This document shows, piece by piece, positions 52,918 to 61,181 of a stretch of DNA of 64,000 nucleotides; position 1 is the stretch's first letter; each line of letters starts with the position of its first letter. The stretch is from positions 1,798,001 to 1,862,000 of the forward strand of contig NZ_JAFMOF010000001.1 in the NCBI RefSeq assembly GCF_017349075.1, given 5' to 3'. This stretch comes from Streptomyces triculaminicus (GTDB taxonomy: Bacteria > Actinomycetota > Actinomycetes > Streptomycetales > Streptomycetaceae). Under the pieces are notes generated by a model. It did no database searches. It was not told the DNA's origin and saw nothing but the letters and a program-made list of their open reading frames with translations. Position numbers and translations under genes: made by a program.

Positions 52918-53705
52918 TTACTTCGGGTCGCTGTTGAACTTCGAGGTGGACCAGAAGTAGCCGAGGACTGCGAGGCCCAGGCACCAGGCGACGGCGAGCC
53001 ATCCGTTGTTGCCGATCTCGGTGCCGAGGAGCAGGCCGCGCAGGGTTTCGATGGCGGGTGTGAACGGCTGGTACTCGGCGATCGGCTGGAACCAGCCGGG
53101 CATGGAGTCGATCGGGACGAAGGCGCTGGACAGGAGCGGCAGCAGGATCATCGGCAGTGCGTTGTTGCTGGCGGCCTCGGCGTTGGGGCTGACCAGGCCC
53201 ATGCCGACCGCGATCCAGGTGAGGGCCAGGGCGAAGAGTACGAGCAGCCCGAACGCCGCCAGCCACTCCAGGGCTGTGGCGTCGGTGGACCGGAAGCCGA
53301 TGGCCACGGCGACGGCGCCGACGAGGACCACGCTCGCGATCGACTGCAGCACGCTGCCGACGACGTGCCCGACGAGCACCGAACCGCGGTGGATCGCCAT
53401 GGTGCGGAAGCGGGCGATGATGCCCTCGGTCATGTCGTTGGAGACGGAGACCGCGGTCCCGACCACGGTGCCGCCGATGGTCATCAGCAGGATGCCGGGG
53501 ACGAGATACGCGATGTACGCGGAACGGTCCGCACCACCGCCGCCGATGCCCGCGCTCATCACGTCGCCGAAGACGTAGACGAAGAGCAGCAGCATCATTA
53601 TCGGCGTGAGCAGCAGGTTCAGGGTGAGGGACGGGTAGCGCCGGGCGTGCAGGAGGTTGCGGCGCAGCATCGTGGAGGAGTCGCGCAGGGCCAGGGACAG
53701 GGAGC

Positions 53706-53709
<4 letters not shown>
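52918..53709 (-). CDS. ABC-2 type permease (DrrB-like)
   Basis: 263 residues from ATG at 53709, overlapping the ATPase stop by four bases. Six membrane helices of the ABC-2 type are recognisable: PSLTLNLLLTPIMMLLLFVYVFG, YIAYLVPGILLMTIGGTVVG, VVGSVLQSIASVVLVGAVAVAIGF, LAAFGLLVLFALALTWIAVGMGLVS, NALPMILLPLLSSAFVP and WLAVAWCLGLAVLGYFW. It forms a daunorubicin-type exporter with the adjacent ATPase. The cargo is unknown; no biosynthetic genes adjoin. Confidence 0.9.
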
Positions 53710-54704
<995 letters not shown>

Positions 54705-54776
54705 GGGGCCCTCCCGTTCGAAGGCTGAAGTGGCTGAAGTGACTGGGGGAGTGGAGGAGTTGGCGGGGGCCGGTGC

Positions 54777-55619
54777 TCAGGCGCGGGCGCGGAGGACGTC
54801 GATGTTGCCGTTGCGGGTCCGGGCGCGAACCTCGACGGTGTCCTCGGTCTCCTCGGGGGTCTCGGAGGGGGTGAGCCTGTTGCGCACCTGCCCGGAGCCG
54901 GAGGTGGCGTCGATCCAGGCGGCGGTGCCCTCGCGGATGCCGACCTCGATGGCGCCGTAGGAGGTCTCCAGCTGCACCGTGCCGCGCGCGACGTCGGCGA
55001 CGCGCACCGTGCCGTGGGCGGTGGTGGCGGCGACCGAGCCCTCGGCGCGCGCGATGTCGATGTCGCCGTGGGCGCCGCTCACCCGCAGGTCGCCGGTCGC
55101 GACGCCCACGGTCGTGGTGCCGTGCGAGTTCTTCAGGACGGCGGAGCCGTCGACGGTGCCGACGCGCAGGCTGCCGGTGCTGGTGGTGATCTCGGCCGCG
55201 CCCTCGATGCGGTCGACGGTGATCGAGCCGTGGGAGGCGGTCAGGTTCAGCGGCCCGGTCGCGTCGAGGCGGACGTCACCGGACGAGGTCTTCATGCGGA
55301 CCTCGCCGAGCCGGCCCTCGCCGAGCACCTGGGTCCATGCGCCGGTCATGTCGACGTGTGAGCCCGTGGGCAGTTCGACCGTCACGTCGACGACGCCGGT
55401 GCGTCCGAAGAGGTTGGACTTGGGCGTCCTGACCGCCAGGACGCCGCTCGCGTAGGTGACCTCGGTCTGGCCGGCCGCCCGCACGTCCAGGTCCTTCTTC
55501 GGGTCGCGGGGCCGCACCTCGACGACCGTGTCGAGGCGGTCGCTCGCGATGAACTGGATGGAGCCGGCCTCCACGCGGGCGGTGGTCGAAATCGGCTCGG
55601 GAGTGTCGAAAGAAGGCAT
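54777..55619 (-). CDS. DUF4097 adhesin-like beta-helix protein
   Basis: 280 residues, ATG at 55619 behind GAGGACGGTACAGCC. The protein is almost entirely short beta strands in repeating pattern (GEVRMKTSSGDVRLDATGPLNLTASHGSITVDRIEGAAEITTSTGSLRVGTVDGSAVLKNSHGTTTVGVATGDLRV), a right-handed beta-helix of the DUF4097 type. No signal peptide is evident. In Streptomyces it often neighbours a HicB-like protein and ABC exporter genes, as here, but the function of the set is unknown. Confidence 0.88.
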   Translation of the reverse strand: MPSFDTPEPISTTARVEAGSIQFIASDRLDTVVEVRPRDPKKDLDVRAAGQTEVTYASGVLAVRTPKSNLFGRTGVVDVTVELPTGSHVDMTGAWTQVLGEGRLGEVRMKTSSGDVRLDATGPLNLTASHGSITVDRIEGAAEITTSTGSLRVGTVDGSAVLKNSHGTTTVGVATGDLRVSGAHGDIDIARAEGSVAATTAHGTVRVADVARGTVQLETSYGAIEVGIREGTAAWIDATSGSGQVRNRLTPSETPEETEDTVEVRARTRNGNIDVLRARA

Positions 55620-55715
55620 GGCTGTACCGTCCTCTTGGGTCTTCGGGTCGTCCCCGCAGGTGGGACGTGGTGTGGGTGCCGTGCTTATTTCTTTGGGGCG
55701 CGGGCGCGGGCGCGG

Positions 55716-56234
55716 CTAGCGCACCCAGCCCGTGAAGCTCTGTCCGACGGTGCGGGTCTTCTCCGGCGTACGCGGCCGGGTGCCGCCGTCGACCGCGGCC
55801 GACACGGCCCGTACCAGCCAGGCGTTGACCGACAGGCCCTCGCGGCTCGCGGCCTCCTCGGCGCGCGCCTTGAGGTGGGCGGGAAGACGCAGATTCACGC
55901 GGGCGGTGCCGCCCTCGTCGCCTTCGGCGGGCGCGTGCGCCTTGAGCAGTTCGGCGGGCGCGGCGGCCGCTTCCATGGGGCCACTGCCGGCGGGCGGCGG
56001 CGTCACCACGAAGTCGGGGTCGAGCCCGCGCAGCCGTACGTCGACGGAACCGGGGGCGAGCTCGCGGGTGATCTCGTCCATCGCGGCCGAGAGCACATTG
56101 AGCATGGTCAGACGGGTCGCCGACTCCAAAGGAGCGGTGAGCCGCTCGGCCAGCTCGCGAGCGTCCTGCCCGCCGGCTTCGGCGGCCACCGCAAGTTCGC
56201 GGCGGAGGGTGTCGACATACGGGGTCAGGTCCAT
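55716..56234 (-). CDS. HicB-like ribbon-helix-helix protein
   Basis: 172 residues from ATG at 56234. The C-terminal third contains a ribbon-helix-helix DNA-binding motif with HicB-like signature (ARVNLRLPAHLKARAEEAASREGLSVNAWLVRAVSAAVDGG). The N-terminal helical domain (VDTLRRELAVAAEAGGQDARELAERLTAPLESATRLTMLNVLSAAMDEI) is not HicB-like. No HicA toxin gene is adjacent. RHH proteins usually bind paired short palindromes at their own promoter; an unusual array of (A/G)TGGCGCC(A/G) repeats lies immediately upstream. Confidence 0.82.
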   Translation of the reverse strand: MDLTPYVDTLRRELAVAAEAGGQDARELAERLTAPLESATRLTMLNVLSAAMDEITRELAPGSVDVRLRGLDPDFVVTPPPAGSGPMEAAAAPAELLKAHAPAEGDEGGTARVNLRLPAHLKARAEEAASREGLSVNAWLVRAVSAAVDGGTRPRTPEKTRTVGQSFTGWVR

Positions 56235-56243
56235 GACGTCATA

Positions 56244-56480
56244 GTGGCACCACGATGGCGCCATGCGCAAGCCCGGGTGGTGCCATACGTGTGGCGGGCG
56301 TGGCGTCGACCATCCTGACCTGCGCAAACGCCAAGAAGTCGACCTGAGTCACTGTGGCGCCATGCGCGCTCACGCGCTCTCCAGGCCATGAAATGGCGCC
56401 GCATGGCGCCAAGTGGCGCCACCCGGTGCCATGTGGCGTCATGGCGATGTCACGTGATGTCACGCGATGCCATGTGATGG
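56244..56480. repeat. operator-like 10-bp phased repeats between divergent genes
   Basis: From 56393 to 56480 consecutive 10-bp blocks read ATGGCGCCGC, ATGGCGCCAA, GTGGCGCCAC, CCGGTGCCAT, GTGGCGTCAT, GGCGATGTCA, CGTGATGTCA, CGCGATGCCA, TGTGATGG: a degenerate tandem decamer, helically phased. Three further palindromes lie towards the HicB-like gene: GTGGCACCAC (56244), ATGGCGCCAT (56255) and GTGGCGCCAT (56354). RHH regulators bind such short repeats cooperatively. Confidence 0.7.
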
Positions 56481-56600
56481 ACCGCCGGGGCGGAGGCGGG
56501 GCCGGCGCGGCCCTTTCCCGTGTTGGAAAGCCGACCGCCTTGACCGGCGTGCCACAGGGTCGGGAGCATCGAGCGCGTCGGACGACACGAGGGGGCAGGA

Positions 56601-56810
56601 ATGCTACGCAAGCTGTCGGGTGACCCCGACTGCAAGAACGGAACGTGCCCGACCCTCTGGGCTACCGAAGACGCCGACAGCTACGTGGTGCAAGGCTTCG
56701 TCGTCACCGACCCCGGGCGGCTGGCACAGCTTCGCCTTCCGGAGGGGGAGACGGCCGTTCTGGTGCCCGCCAAACTCCTGGAGGTGTATTTCGGTGCTCG
56801 GCGGGATTGA
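56601..56810 (+). CDS. small hypothetical protein of an XRE/DUF397 locus
   Basis: 69 residues, ATG at 56601 behind GGGGGCAGGA. Sequence MLRKLSGDPDCKNGTCPTLWATEDADSYVVQGFVVTDPGRLAQLRLPEGETAVLVPAKLLEVYF; CKNGTC resembles a small metal or redox site. The 3' end overlaps the DUF6879 gene by 17 bases, so the two are coupled. The set small protein - DUF6879 - XRE - DUF397 is a recurrent Streptomyces regulatory locus of unknown function. Confidence 0.75.
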   Translation: MLRKLSGDPDCKNGTCPTLWATEDADSYVVQGFVVTDPGRLAQLRLPEGETAVLVPAKLLEVYFGARRD

Positions 56811-57303
56811 GTTCGGCCGGATTTTCGAGACCTTCGAGCGGTGCGCCTTCCGTTTGGAAACGCTGAGCGTCTACGACGTGGAAGAGGAACGAGCGGAGTA
56901 CGAGGCATTCCTGGCCGGTGAGCCGATGCTGCCCGAGTGGGCCGACAACCCCTGGGTCCGCAGCATGACCGACCGAGGGAAGTCCGTATCGAGGGTGCAT
57001 GTGCTGCGCTCTCCTCTGACGGACTACCTGCGGTACGAGCTTTCGGCGTACCCGGGGAACGTCACCGCCGGTGAAACCATCGGAATCATCGATCTGGCGG
57101 AACAAGCGGTAGCCGGGCTGCCGGACCATGACTTCTGGCTGTTCGATGACGCCGAGGTCTACCGCATGAACTACACCGAGGGCGGAAAGTTCGTAGGGGC
57201 GGAGAAACTCGCGCCAGAACGACTCGCGGAGTATCAGAAGTACCGGAACATCGCACAGGAGCACGCTGTGCCGTTCTCCGAATACTGGGATCAGCGCAGC
57301 TGA
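56794..57303 (+). CDS. DUF6879 family protein
   Basis: 169 residues from GTG at 56794 (GGAGGTGTATTTCG upstream). Soluble alpha/beta protein: FGRIFETFERCAFRLETLSVYDVEEERAEYEAFLAGEPMLPEWADNPWVRSMTDRGKSVSRVHVLRSPLTDYLRYELSAYPGNVTAGE...DHDFWLFDDAEVYRMNYTEGGKFVGAEKL. This matches the DUF6879 proteins that accompany Scr1-type regulators. Its stop TGA overlaps the putative CTG start of the next gene. Biochemical function unknown. Confidence 0.85.
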   Translation: MLGGIEFGRIFETFERCAFRLETLSVYDVEEERAEYEAFLAGEPMLPEWADNPWVRSMTDRGKSVSRVHVLRSPLTDYLRYELSAYPGNVTAGETIGIIDLAEQAVAGLPDHDFWLFDDAEVYRMNYTEGGKFVGAEKLAPERLAEYQKYRNIAQEHAVPFSEYWDQRS

Positions 57304-58136
57304 GCGGACATGCCGAGCTGGGGAAGGCCCTGCGGGCCCTGAGGACGGCGTCGGGACGCACCGGCGAGTCCGTGGCCCGCAGGGCCTCCATGTCCGCCGG
57401 AAAGCTGTCCAAGATCGAGCACTGCAGGACCCGCCCCACGGTGAGGGACGTCGAGCTGATCCTCGAGGCCATCGGTGTGTCCGACGAGGCCAAGGCGGAG
57501 TTCCTCGAGGCCGCGCGGGCAGAGGCCACCGAGTCCACCGCATGGCGCCTGCTGCGGAGGCTGGGGCCGTGGAAGCACCAGCAAGCCATCCGGGCCCTCG
57601 AGGATCGTACGGACACCCTGAGGCTGTTCCAGGGGCAGTTGATTCCCGGGCTGCTTCAGACGCCGGAGTACATGTCGGCCGTCTTCTCGCTGCCGCCCGC
57701 CCTTCCCGGTGAGACACGGGCCAGAACGATCGCGGCCCGGCTGGAACGACAGAACACGCTCTATCAGCCGCACCGGTCGTTTCGGTTCCTCGTCTGTGAA
57801 CACACTCTTCGCTGGCTGATCTGTGAGCCGGTGGTGATGGCCGTTCAGCTCGACAGGATCGTGTCGCTGTCCCGGCTTCCCAATGTTTCCATCGGAATTC
57901 TGCCGCTCGACCGGCGGATGCCGGACTTCCCCATGACCTGTTTCAGTCTTCACGACGACCGGCTGGTCATTGTGGAGACGTTCCACGCGGAGATCACCAC
58001 GCGGGAGCCGGCGGATGTGCGGGCGTACCTCGATACGTTCGAACGGTTCGCCGGAGTCGCCGTTTACGGCGACGACATGCGGGCCATGGCCGAGGGCATC
58101 CGAGACGGATTCTTTCGTGATCAGAAAAGGTCGTAG
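57300..58136 (+). CDS. XRE-family regulator with DUF5753 domain, CTG start
   Basis: 278 residues if translation starts at CTG 57300, whose last two bases begin the DUF6879 stop (CTGA overlap, GGGA eight bases upstream). This start is chosen because it gives the complete HTH LSGHAELGKALRALRTASGRTGESVARRASMSAGKLSKIEHCRTRPTVRDVELIL; the next candidate, GTG 57372, would remove the first helix. No ATG or GTG lies upstream in frame. The remainder is DUF5753 (FQGQLIPGLLQTPEYMSAVF...RLERQNTLYQPHRSFRFLVCEHTLRW). It is followed by a DUF397 gene. Confidence 0.78.
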   Translation: MSGHAELGKALRALRTASGRTGESVARRASMSAGKLSKIEHCRTRPTVRDVELILEAIGVSDEAKAEFLEAARAEATESTAWRLLRRLGPWKHQQAIRALEDRTDTLRLFQGQLIPGLLQTPEYMSAVFSLPPALPGETRARTIAARLERQNTLYQPHRSFRFLVCEHTLRWLICEPVVMAVQLDRIVSLSRLPNVSIGILPLDRRMPDFPMTCFSLHDDRLVIVETFHAEITTREPADVRAYLDTFERFAGVAVYGDDMRAMAEGIRDGFFRDQKRS

Positions 58137-58193
58137 TGCATTGTCCGGCAGCCGCCGCACTATGGGCGCACCTCTGAAGAAAGGGTGTTTCCC

Positions 58194-58427
58194 ATGGGAA
58201 ACAAGGCTGATCTGTACGACGTCCCCGTCGGCGGGATCCAGTTCCACAAGGCGTGCGGTGGCAGTACTCACCCCGACGGCGAATCCTGCGTGACGCTCGC
58301 GCGGGTCGGTGACGGTGTCTGGGCCATGGGGGACAGCAAGCGTCCCCAGGCCGAGCCGCTGAGGTTCACCACGGACGAGCTGCGTGCGGCGGGTATCGAG
58401 CCCGAGCGCTTCGGCCTTTCGGCCTGA
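58194..58427 (+). CDS. DUF397 protein
   Basis: 77 residues from ATG at 58194 (AAAGGGTGTTTCCC upstream). Compared with the DUF397 at 52615 it is a single-unit member: IQFHKACGGSTHPDGESCVTLARVGDGVWAMGDSKRPQAEPLRFTTDELRAAGI. The ESCVTLA and VWAMGDSKRP parts are the family signature. It completes the second Scr1-like module of the window. Confidence 0.85.
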   Translation: MGNKADLYDVPVGGIQFHKACGGSTHPDGESCVTLARVGDGVWAMGDSKRPQAEPLRFTTDELRAAGIEPERFGLSA

Positions 58428-58531
58428 CGCGGCATCCCCGGCAGCCCCAGCCAAAGCCCCGCCTCCAGGCCCCAGCCAGGCCGCAGGCCGCTGGGGCTGC
58501 CGCTCGACAGCCCGGAACGGTGGAACGGTGA

Positions 58532-59011
58532 GTGCTGGTGCATGTGCACGCGTACTTGTGGGTCGGCGACAAGGCGGTCTTCGACCGGGAAGGGAGCAGG
58601 CGGCCCGACAGTCCGGGGTTTTTCGGGGCGGACGTCCCCCCGATGCTGACCGCGCACTGGTTGCTGAAGCCGGTGGCTCTGATCCGGGCCACCTGGGACG
58701 AGCCCGGAGCGGCAGCCGGGTGGCTCGGTGAGCAGTTGTCAGCCCACGCGCCTCGGTTCCTTTCGCCGCAGGACAGAGACCCTGCGCGGATCGCCGCTCG
58801 CACGGCGGCGGGGGCGGAGCGGTTGGCGTGCGGCGGCGACGTGTCGCATGGGTACTACCTGAACCGGCCGCTCTTCTTCTCCGTCGCGCTCGTGACGTGC
58901 TCGCCGAACCGTGCGGCACCCCAGGCGCCCTGCCCGGGCCGTTCGGCCGCAGGTCCTCCGGGTGTCGGCCCTCCGGCCGTCGGCCCTTCGGGCCTTATGG
59001 GGCCAGCGTGA
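58532..59011 (+). CDS. conserved hypothetical protein
   Basis: 159 residues from GTG at 58532. VLVHVHAYLWVGDKAVFDREGSRRPDSPGFFGADVPPMLTAHWLLKPVALIRATWDEPGAAAGWLGEQLSAHAPRFLSPQDRDPARIAARTAAGAERLACGGDVSHGYYLNRPLFFSVALVTCSPNR resembles conserved Streptomyces hypothetical proteins I have seen, all of unknown function. The last ~25 residues are low-complexity Pro/Gly and overlap the 3' end of the convergent membrane gene by 17 bases, so the true end may be disputed. Confidence 0.65.
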   Translation: MLVHVHAYLWVGDKAVFDREGSRRPDSPGFFGADVPPMLTAHWLLKPVALIRATWDEPGAAAGWLGEQLSAHAPRFLSPQDRDPARIAARTAAGAERLACGGDVSHGYYLNRPLFFSVALVTCSPNRAAPQAPCPGRSAAGPPGVGPPAVGPSGLMGPA

Positions 59012-59360
59012 AGTGGGCGAGGAAGTCGTAGACGCCGAAGGCGATGAGGCCGATCGTGGCGAGGAATGCGCCCGTCGCCGCGCCCGCGCCCGCGTGGTGG
59101 CGGCGGGCCGCCGCCAGCAGGGCGCCCAGGAAGCCGCCCGCGGCGGGGACGCCGGCGATCAGGCCCGTGAGCTGGGCGAAGTGGACGTTCGCCTCGTGGT
59201 TGCCCGCCCAGTCCGAACCCGACGGGTTCTGGACAACCTGCAGCTGCAGGGTCCAGACCCAGATCGCCGGGCTCATGAAGATCAGGGTGAGGACGAGCAT
59301 GGCCACGATGTAGGGCGCTCGGCTGTGCTGGTACTGGCCCTGGCCCTGGTCTGTCGTCAT
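58995..59360 (-). CDS. membrane protein, three helices
   Basis: 121 residues from ATG at 59360. Three hydrophobic segments: APYIVAMLVLTLIFMSPAIWVW, LTGLIAGVPAAGGFLGALLAAA and GAFLATIGLIAFGVYDFLAHFTLA. The short N-terminus is Gln/Gly-rich. It has the look of a small integral membrane protein of unknown function. It is divergent from the oxygenase gene, leaving a ~250-bp promoter region between. Confidence 0.75.
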   Translation of the reverse strand: MTTDQGQGQYQHSRAPYIVAMLVLTLIFMSPAIWVWTLQLQVVQNPSGSDWAGNHEANVHFAQLTGLIAGVPAAGGFLGALLAAARRHHAGAGAATGAFLATIGLIAFGVYDFLAHFTLAP

Positions 59361-59502
59361 GAGGCCAGCGTCGACGGGCGCGGGGGCGTCGCGCATCCGT
59401 ACGCGTACTCAGATGCGCGCGGCCTCGACAGGCCCCCTCGACGGCCGGGGAAGCCTTCAAGCCAGGCTTGCCGAAACTCAACACCTCGCCGATCAACTGC
59501 CT

Positions 59503-59532
59503 TTGACGTTAACGCGTTAAAGCCGGTGTAGT
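59503..59532 (+). promoter_or_regulatory. promoter with operator palindrome for the oxygenase-CDPS operon
   Basis: TTGACG (59503-59508), 18-bp spacer, TGTAGT (59527-59532). The first 12 bp of the spacer are a perfect palindrome, TTAACGCGTTAA (59509-59520). An operator between the -35 and -10 boxes is the classic place for repression. The oxygenase start lies 80 bp downstream. Confidence 0.55.
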
Positions 59533-59612
59533 GGCCACCGATCGCCCCGGGGCGCGTCTCGGGCGTGCCGGCGATCTCTTTCGCCTGCCCAGCCGCATAC
59601 GGAGAAGGCCTT

Positions 59613-60395
59613 ATGACTGTCATCACGAGAAAGAATGCCGACGAGCTGTCCCACGACGACATCCTCGCCATCGTCGAAGGCACCGCATTGGCTGTACACA
59701 TACCCGGCTTCATTCATCCGGAGGCCTTGGCGTCCGCACGCGCCCAGCTCTACGACCACCCCGATCGGGGCGGACTGAGCCAGGACACGGCGTTCCAGCG
59801 GGTCGGCTTCGCCTACTCGGAGATCAGCGACGAGCGGTCCAGGGACCGTTATCACTCCGAGGCGCGCGCCAATATCCAGCGGATGCGGGATCTGTTCGCG
59901 CCCTACGCCTCACCCAGTGATGTTCTCCGGCTGCTGCTGGAGGAGACCTGGAACGCCGGCGCGAACCTGATGCACGTCGATGGCCGAAAGGCCTTCATCG
60001 GCATCTGCCGCTATCAGCACAAGGACGTCGATCTCAACCCGCACACCGACGCTCTCGAGCGCAACCTGCCGGCCGACCACGCGCAGGGGCTCACGGCGCA
60101 GCTTTCGGTCAACATCTACGTCAACATTCCCCAGGTCGGCGGCGAATTGGAGCTGTGGGGGACCGAGCCGGGCGAGGAGAGTTACAACGAGCTCAAGGGC
60201 GAGCGGGTCTGGGGCATAGAGCGCGAGAAGCTCGGCCCGCCCGTCGAGGTCATCAAGCCGGAGCCCGGCGATCTGCTGCTGCTCAACCCGCGGCAGATCC
60301 ACGCCGTACGGCCGTCCGGCGACGAACCGCGCATCACGCTGGGGCACTTCATCGGTTACTACGGCACCGACCGGCCCCTCGAGCTGTGGAGCTGA
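59613..60395 (+). CDS. 2-oxoglutarate/Fe(II)-dependent oxygenase
   Basis: 260 residues, ATG at 59613 behind GGAGAAGGCCTT. The double-stranded beta-helix iron site is visible: H144 and D146 in NPHTDALERNLP, H230 in LNPRQIHAVRPS, with R240 (EPRITLGHF) to bind 2-oxoglutarate. HxD rather than HxG at the first site predicts a hydroxylase or desaturase, not a halogenase. The sequence around GELELW and HTD..ERNLP recalls, from memory, the BesD-like family acting on free amino acids. It is the first gene of an apparent operon with the cyclodipeptide synthase eight bases downstream, so the likely substrate is an amino acid or the diketopiperazine. Confidence 0.85.
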   Translation: MTVITRKNADELSHDDILAIVEGTALAVHIPGFIHPEALASARAQLYDHPDRGGLSQDTAFQRVGFAYSEISDERSRDRYHSEARANIQRMRDLFAPYASPSDVLRLLLEETWNAGANLMHVDGRKAFIGICRYQHKDVDLNPHTDALERNLPADHAQGLTAQLSVNIYVNIPQVGGELELWGTEPGEESYNELKGERVWGIEREKLGPPVEVIKPEPGDLLLLNPRQIHAVRPSGDEPRITLGHFIGYYGTDRPLELWS

Positions 60396-60402
60396 CACCC
60401 TG

Positions 60403-61110
60403 ATGAACGACTACATCATCGACGGCCGGACCAAAGCGAATTTCGGTCAGGAGGCCAAGAAGCTGACGTTGGCCGGAACCCGGGCCATTCTGCTGGTGAG
60501 CGTCGGCCAGCGCTATCACGAGGGCGACAAGCTGCGGGCGACCGTGGAACTGGTCAACCGCAGCGGATTCAAGCAGCTGACCATCGCCGTCGCCGACACC
60601 CTGCAGCGCACCAACTACCTGCACCTCTCTCCCGAGGAGGCCTACGAAAGGGCGCTGAGGGAGGGCGACGAATGGCTGGAACGCAACGAAAAGGTTCTCG
60701 GACAGTTGTCCGTGAGCAATGAGGTGTTGCGCTGGGACGAGACGCTGCAGGATCCCGAGTACGGGGCGTTCCGGGAGCGGGTGGAGCGGGCCTACGCCGA
60801 GGATCCCGGCTATCGGGCGGCGGTCGACGCGACCATCGGCAAGTTCATCGACCGGCTCACCGCCCGTGACCCGGAGGCCGATACCGAACTCGCCTTCAGG
60901 AACTGCTTGTCCTACCTCATCGAGGAATGTCCCATCATCATGCCGATGTGGGCTCATCAGGGGTACGACTACGTCATATATCCCCAGCCCATGACCACCG
61001 CGATGGCTGAAACGCAGCGACAGTTCGTCACCGGGGAATACCCCGGGAAGGGCGGGTGGCTGTCCCTGAGGTTCAAGAAGCGGGCCGCCGTGCCCGAAGC
61101 CGCGGCATAA
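60403..61110 (+). CDS. divergent tRNA-dependent cyclodipeptide synthase, XYP-type
   Basis: 235 residues, ATG at 60403, eight bases after the oxygenase stop. It aligns by eye with AlbC-type enzymes that make cyclic dipeptides from two aminoacyl-tRNAs: catalytic Ser33 in ILLVSVGQRYHE, the helix REEGDEWLERNEKVLGQLS-like RRL region, RERVERAYAEDPGYRAAVDATIGKFID, and the Y171/E175 pair in CLSYLIEECPI. Residue equivalents of AlbC 40, 202 and 203 are Q36, Y193 and P194, which places it in the XYP rather than the NYQ subfamily. The GxS glycine is replaced by Leu. Substrates cannot be predicted. Followed by a transporter gene. Confidence 0.78.
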   Translation: MNDYIIDGRTKANFGQEAKKLTLAGTRAILLVSVGQRYHEGDKLRATVELVNRSGFKQLTIAVADTLQRTNYLHLSPEEAYERALREGDEWLERNEKVLGQLSVSNEVLRWDETLQDPEYGAFRERVERAYAEDPGYRAAVDATIGKFIDRLTARDPEADTELAFRNCLSYLIEECPIIMPMWAHQGYDYVIYPQPMTTAMAETQRQFVTGEYPGKGGWLSLRFKKRAAVPEAAA

Positions 61111-61181
61111 ACACGGCACTCAGCGGGCATCGCACTTCGCCTCGCTTGGCAACGCCGCTATACGTGTAGAGGACACGAACT

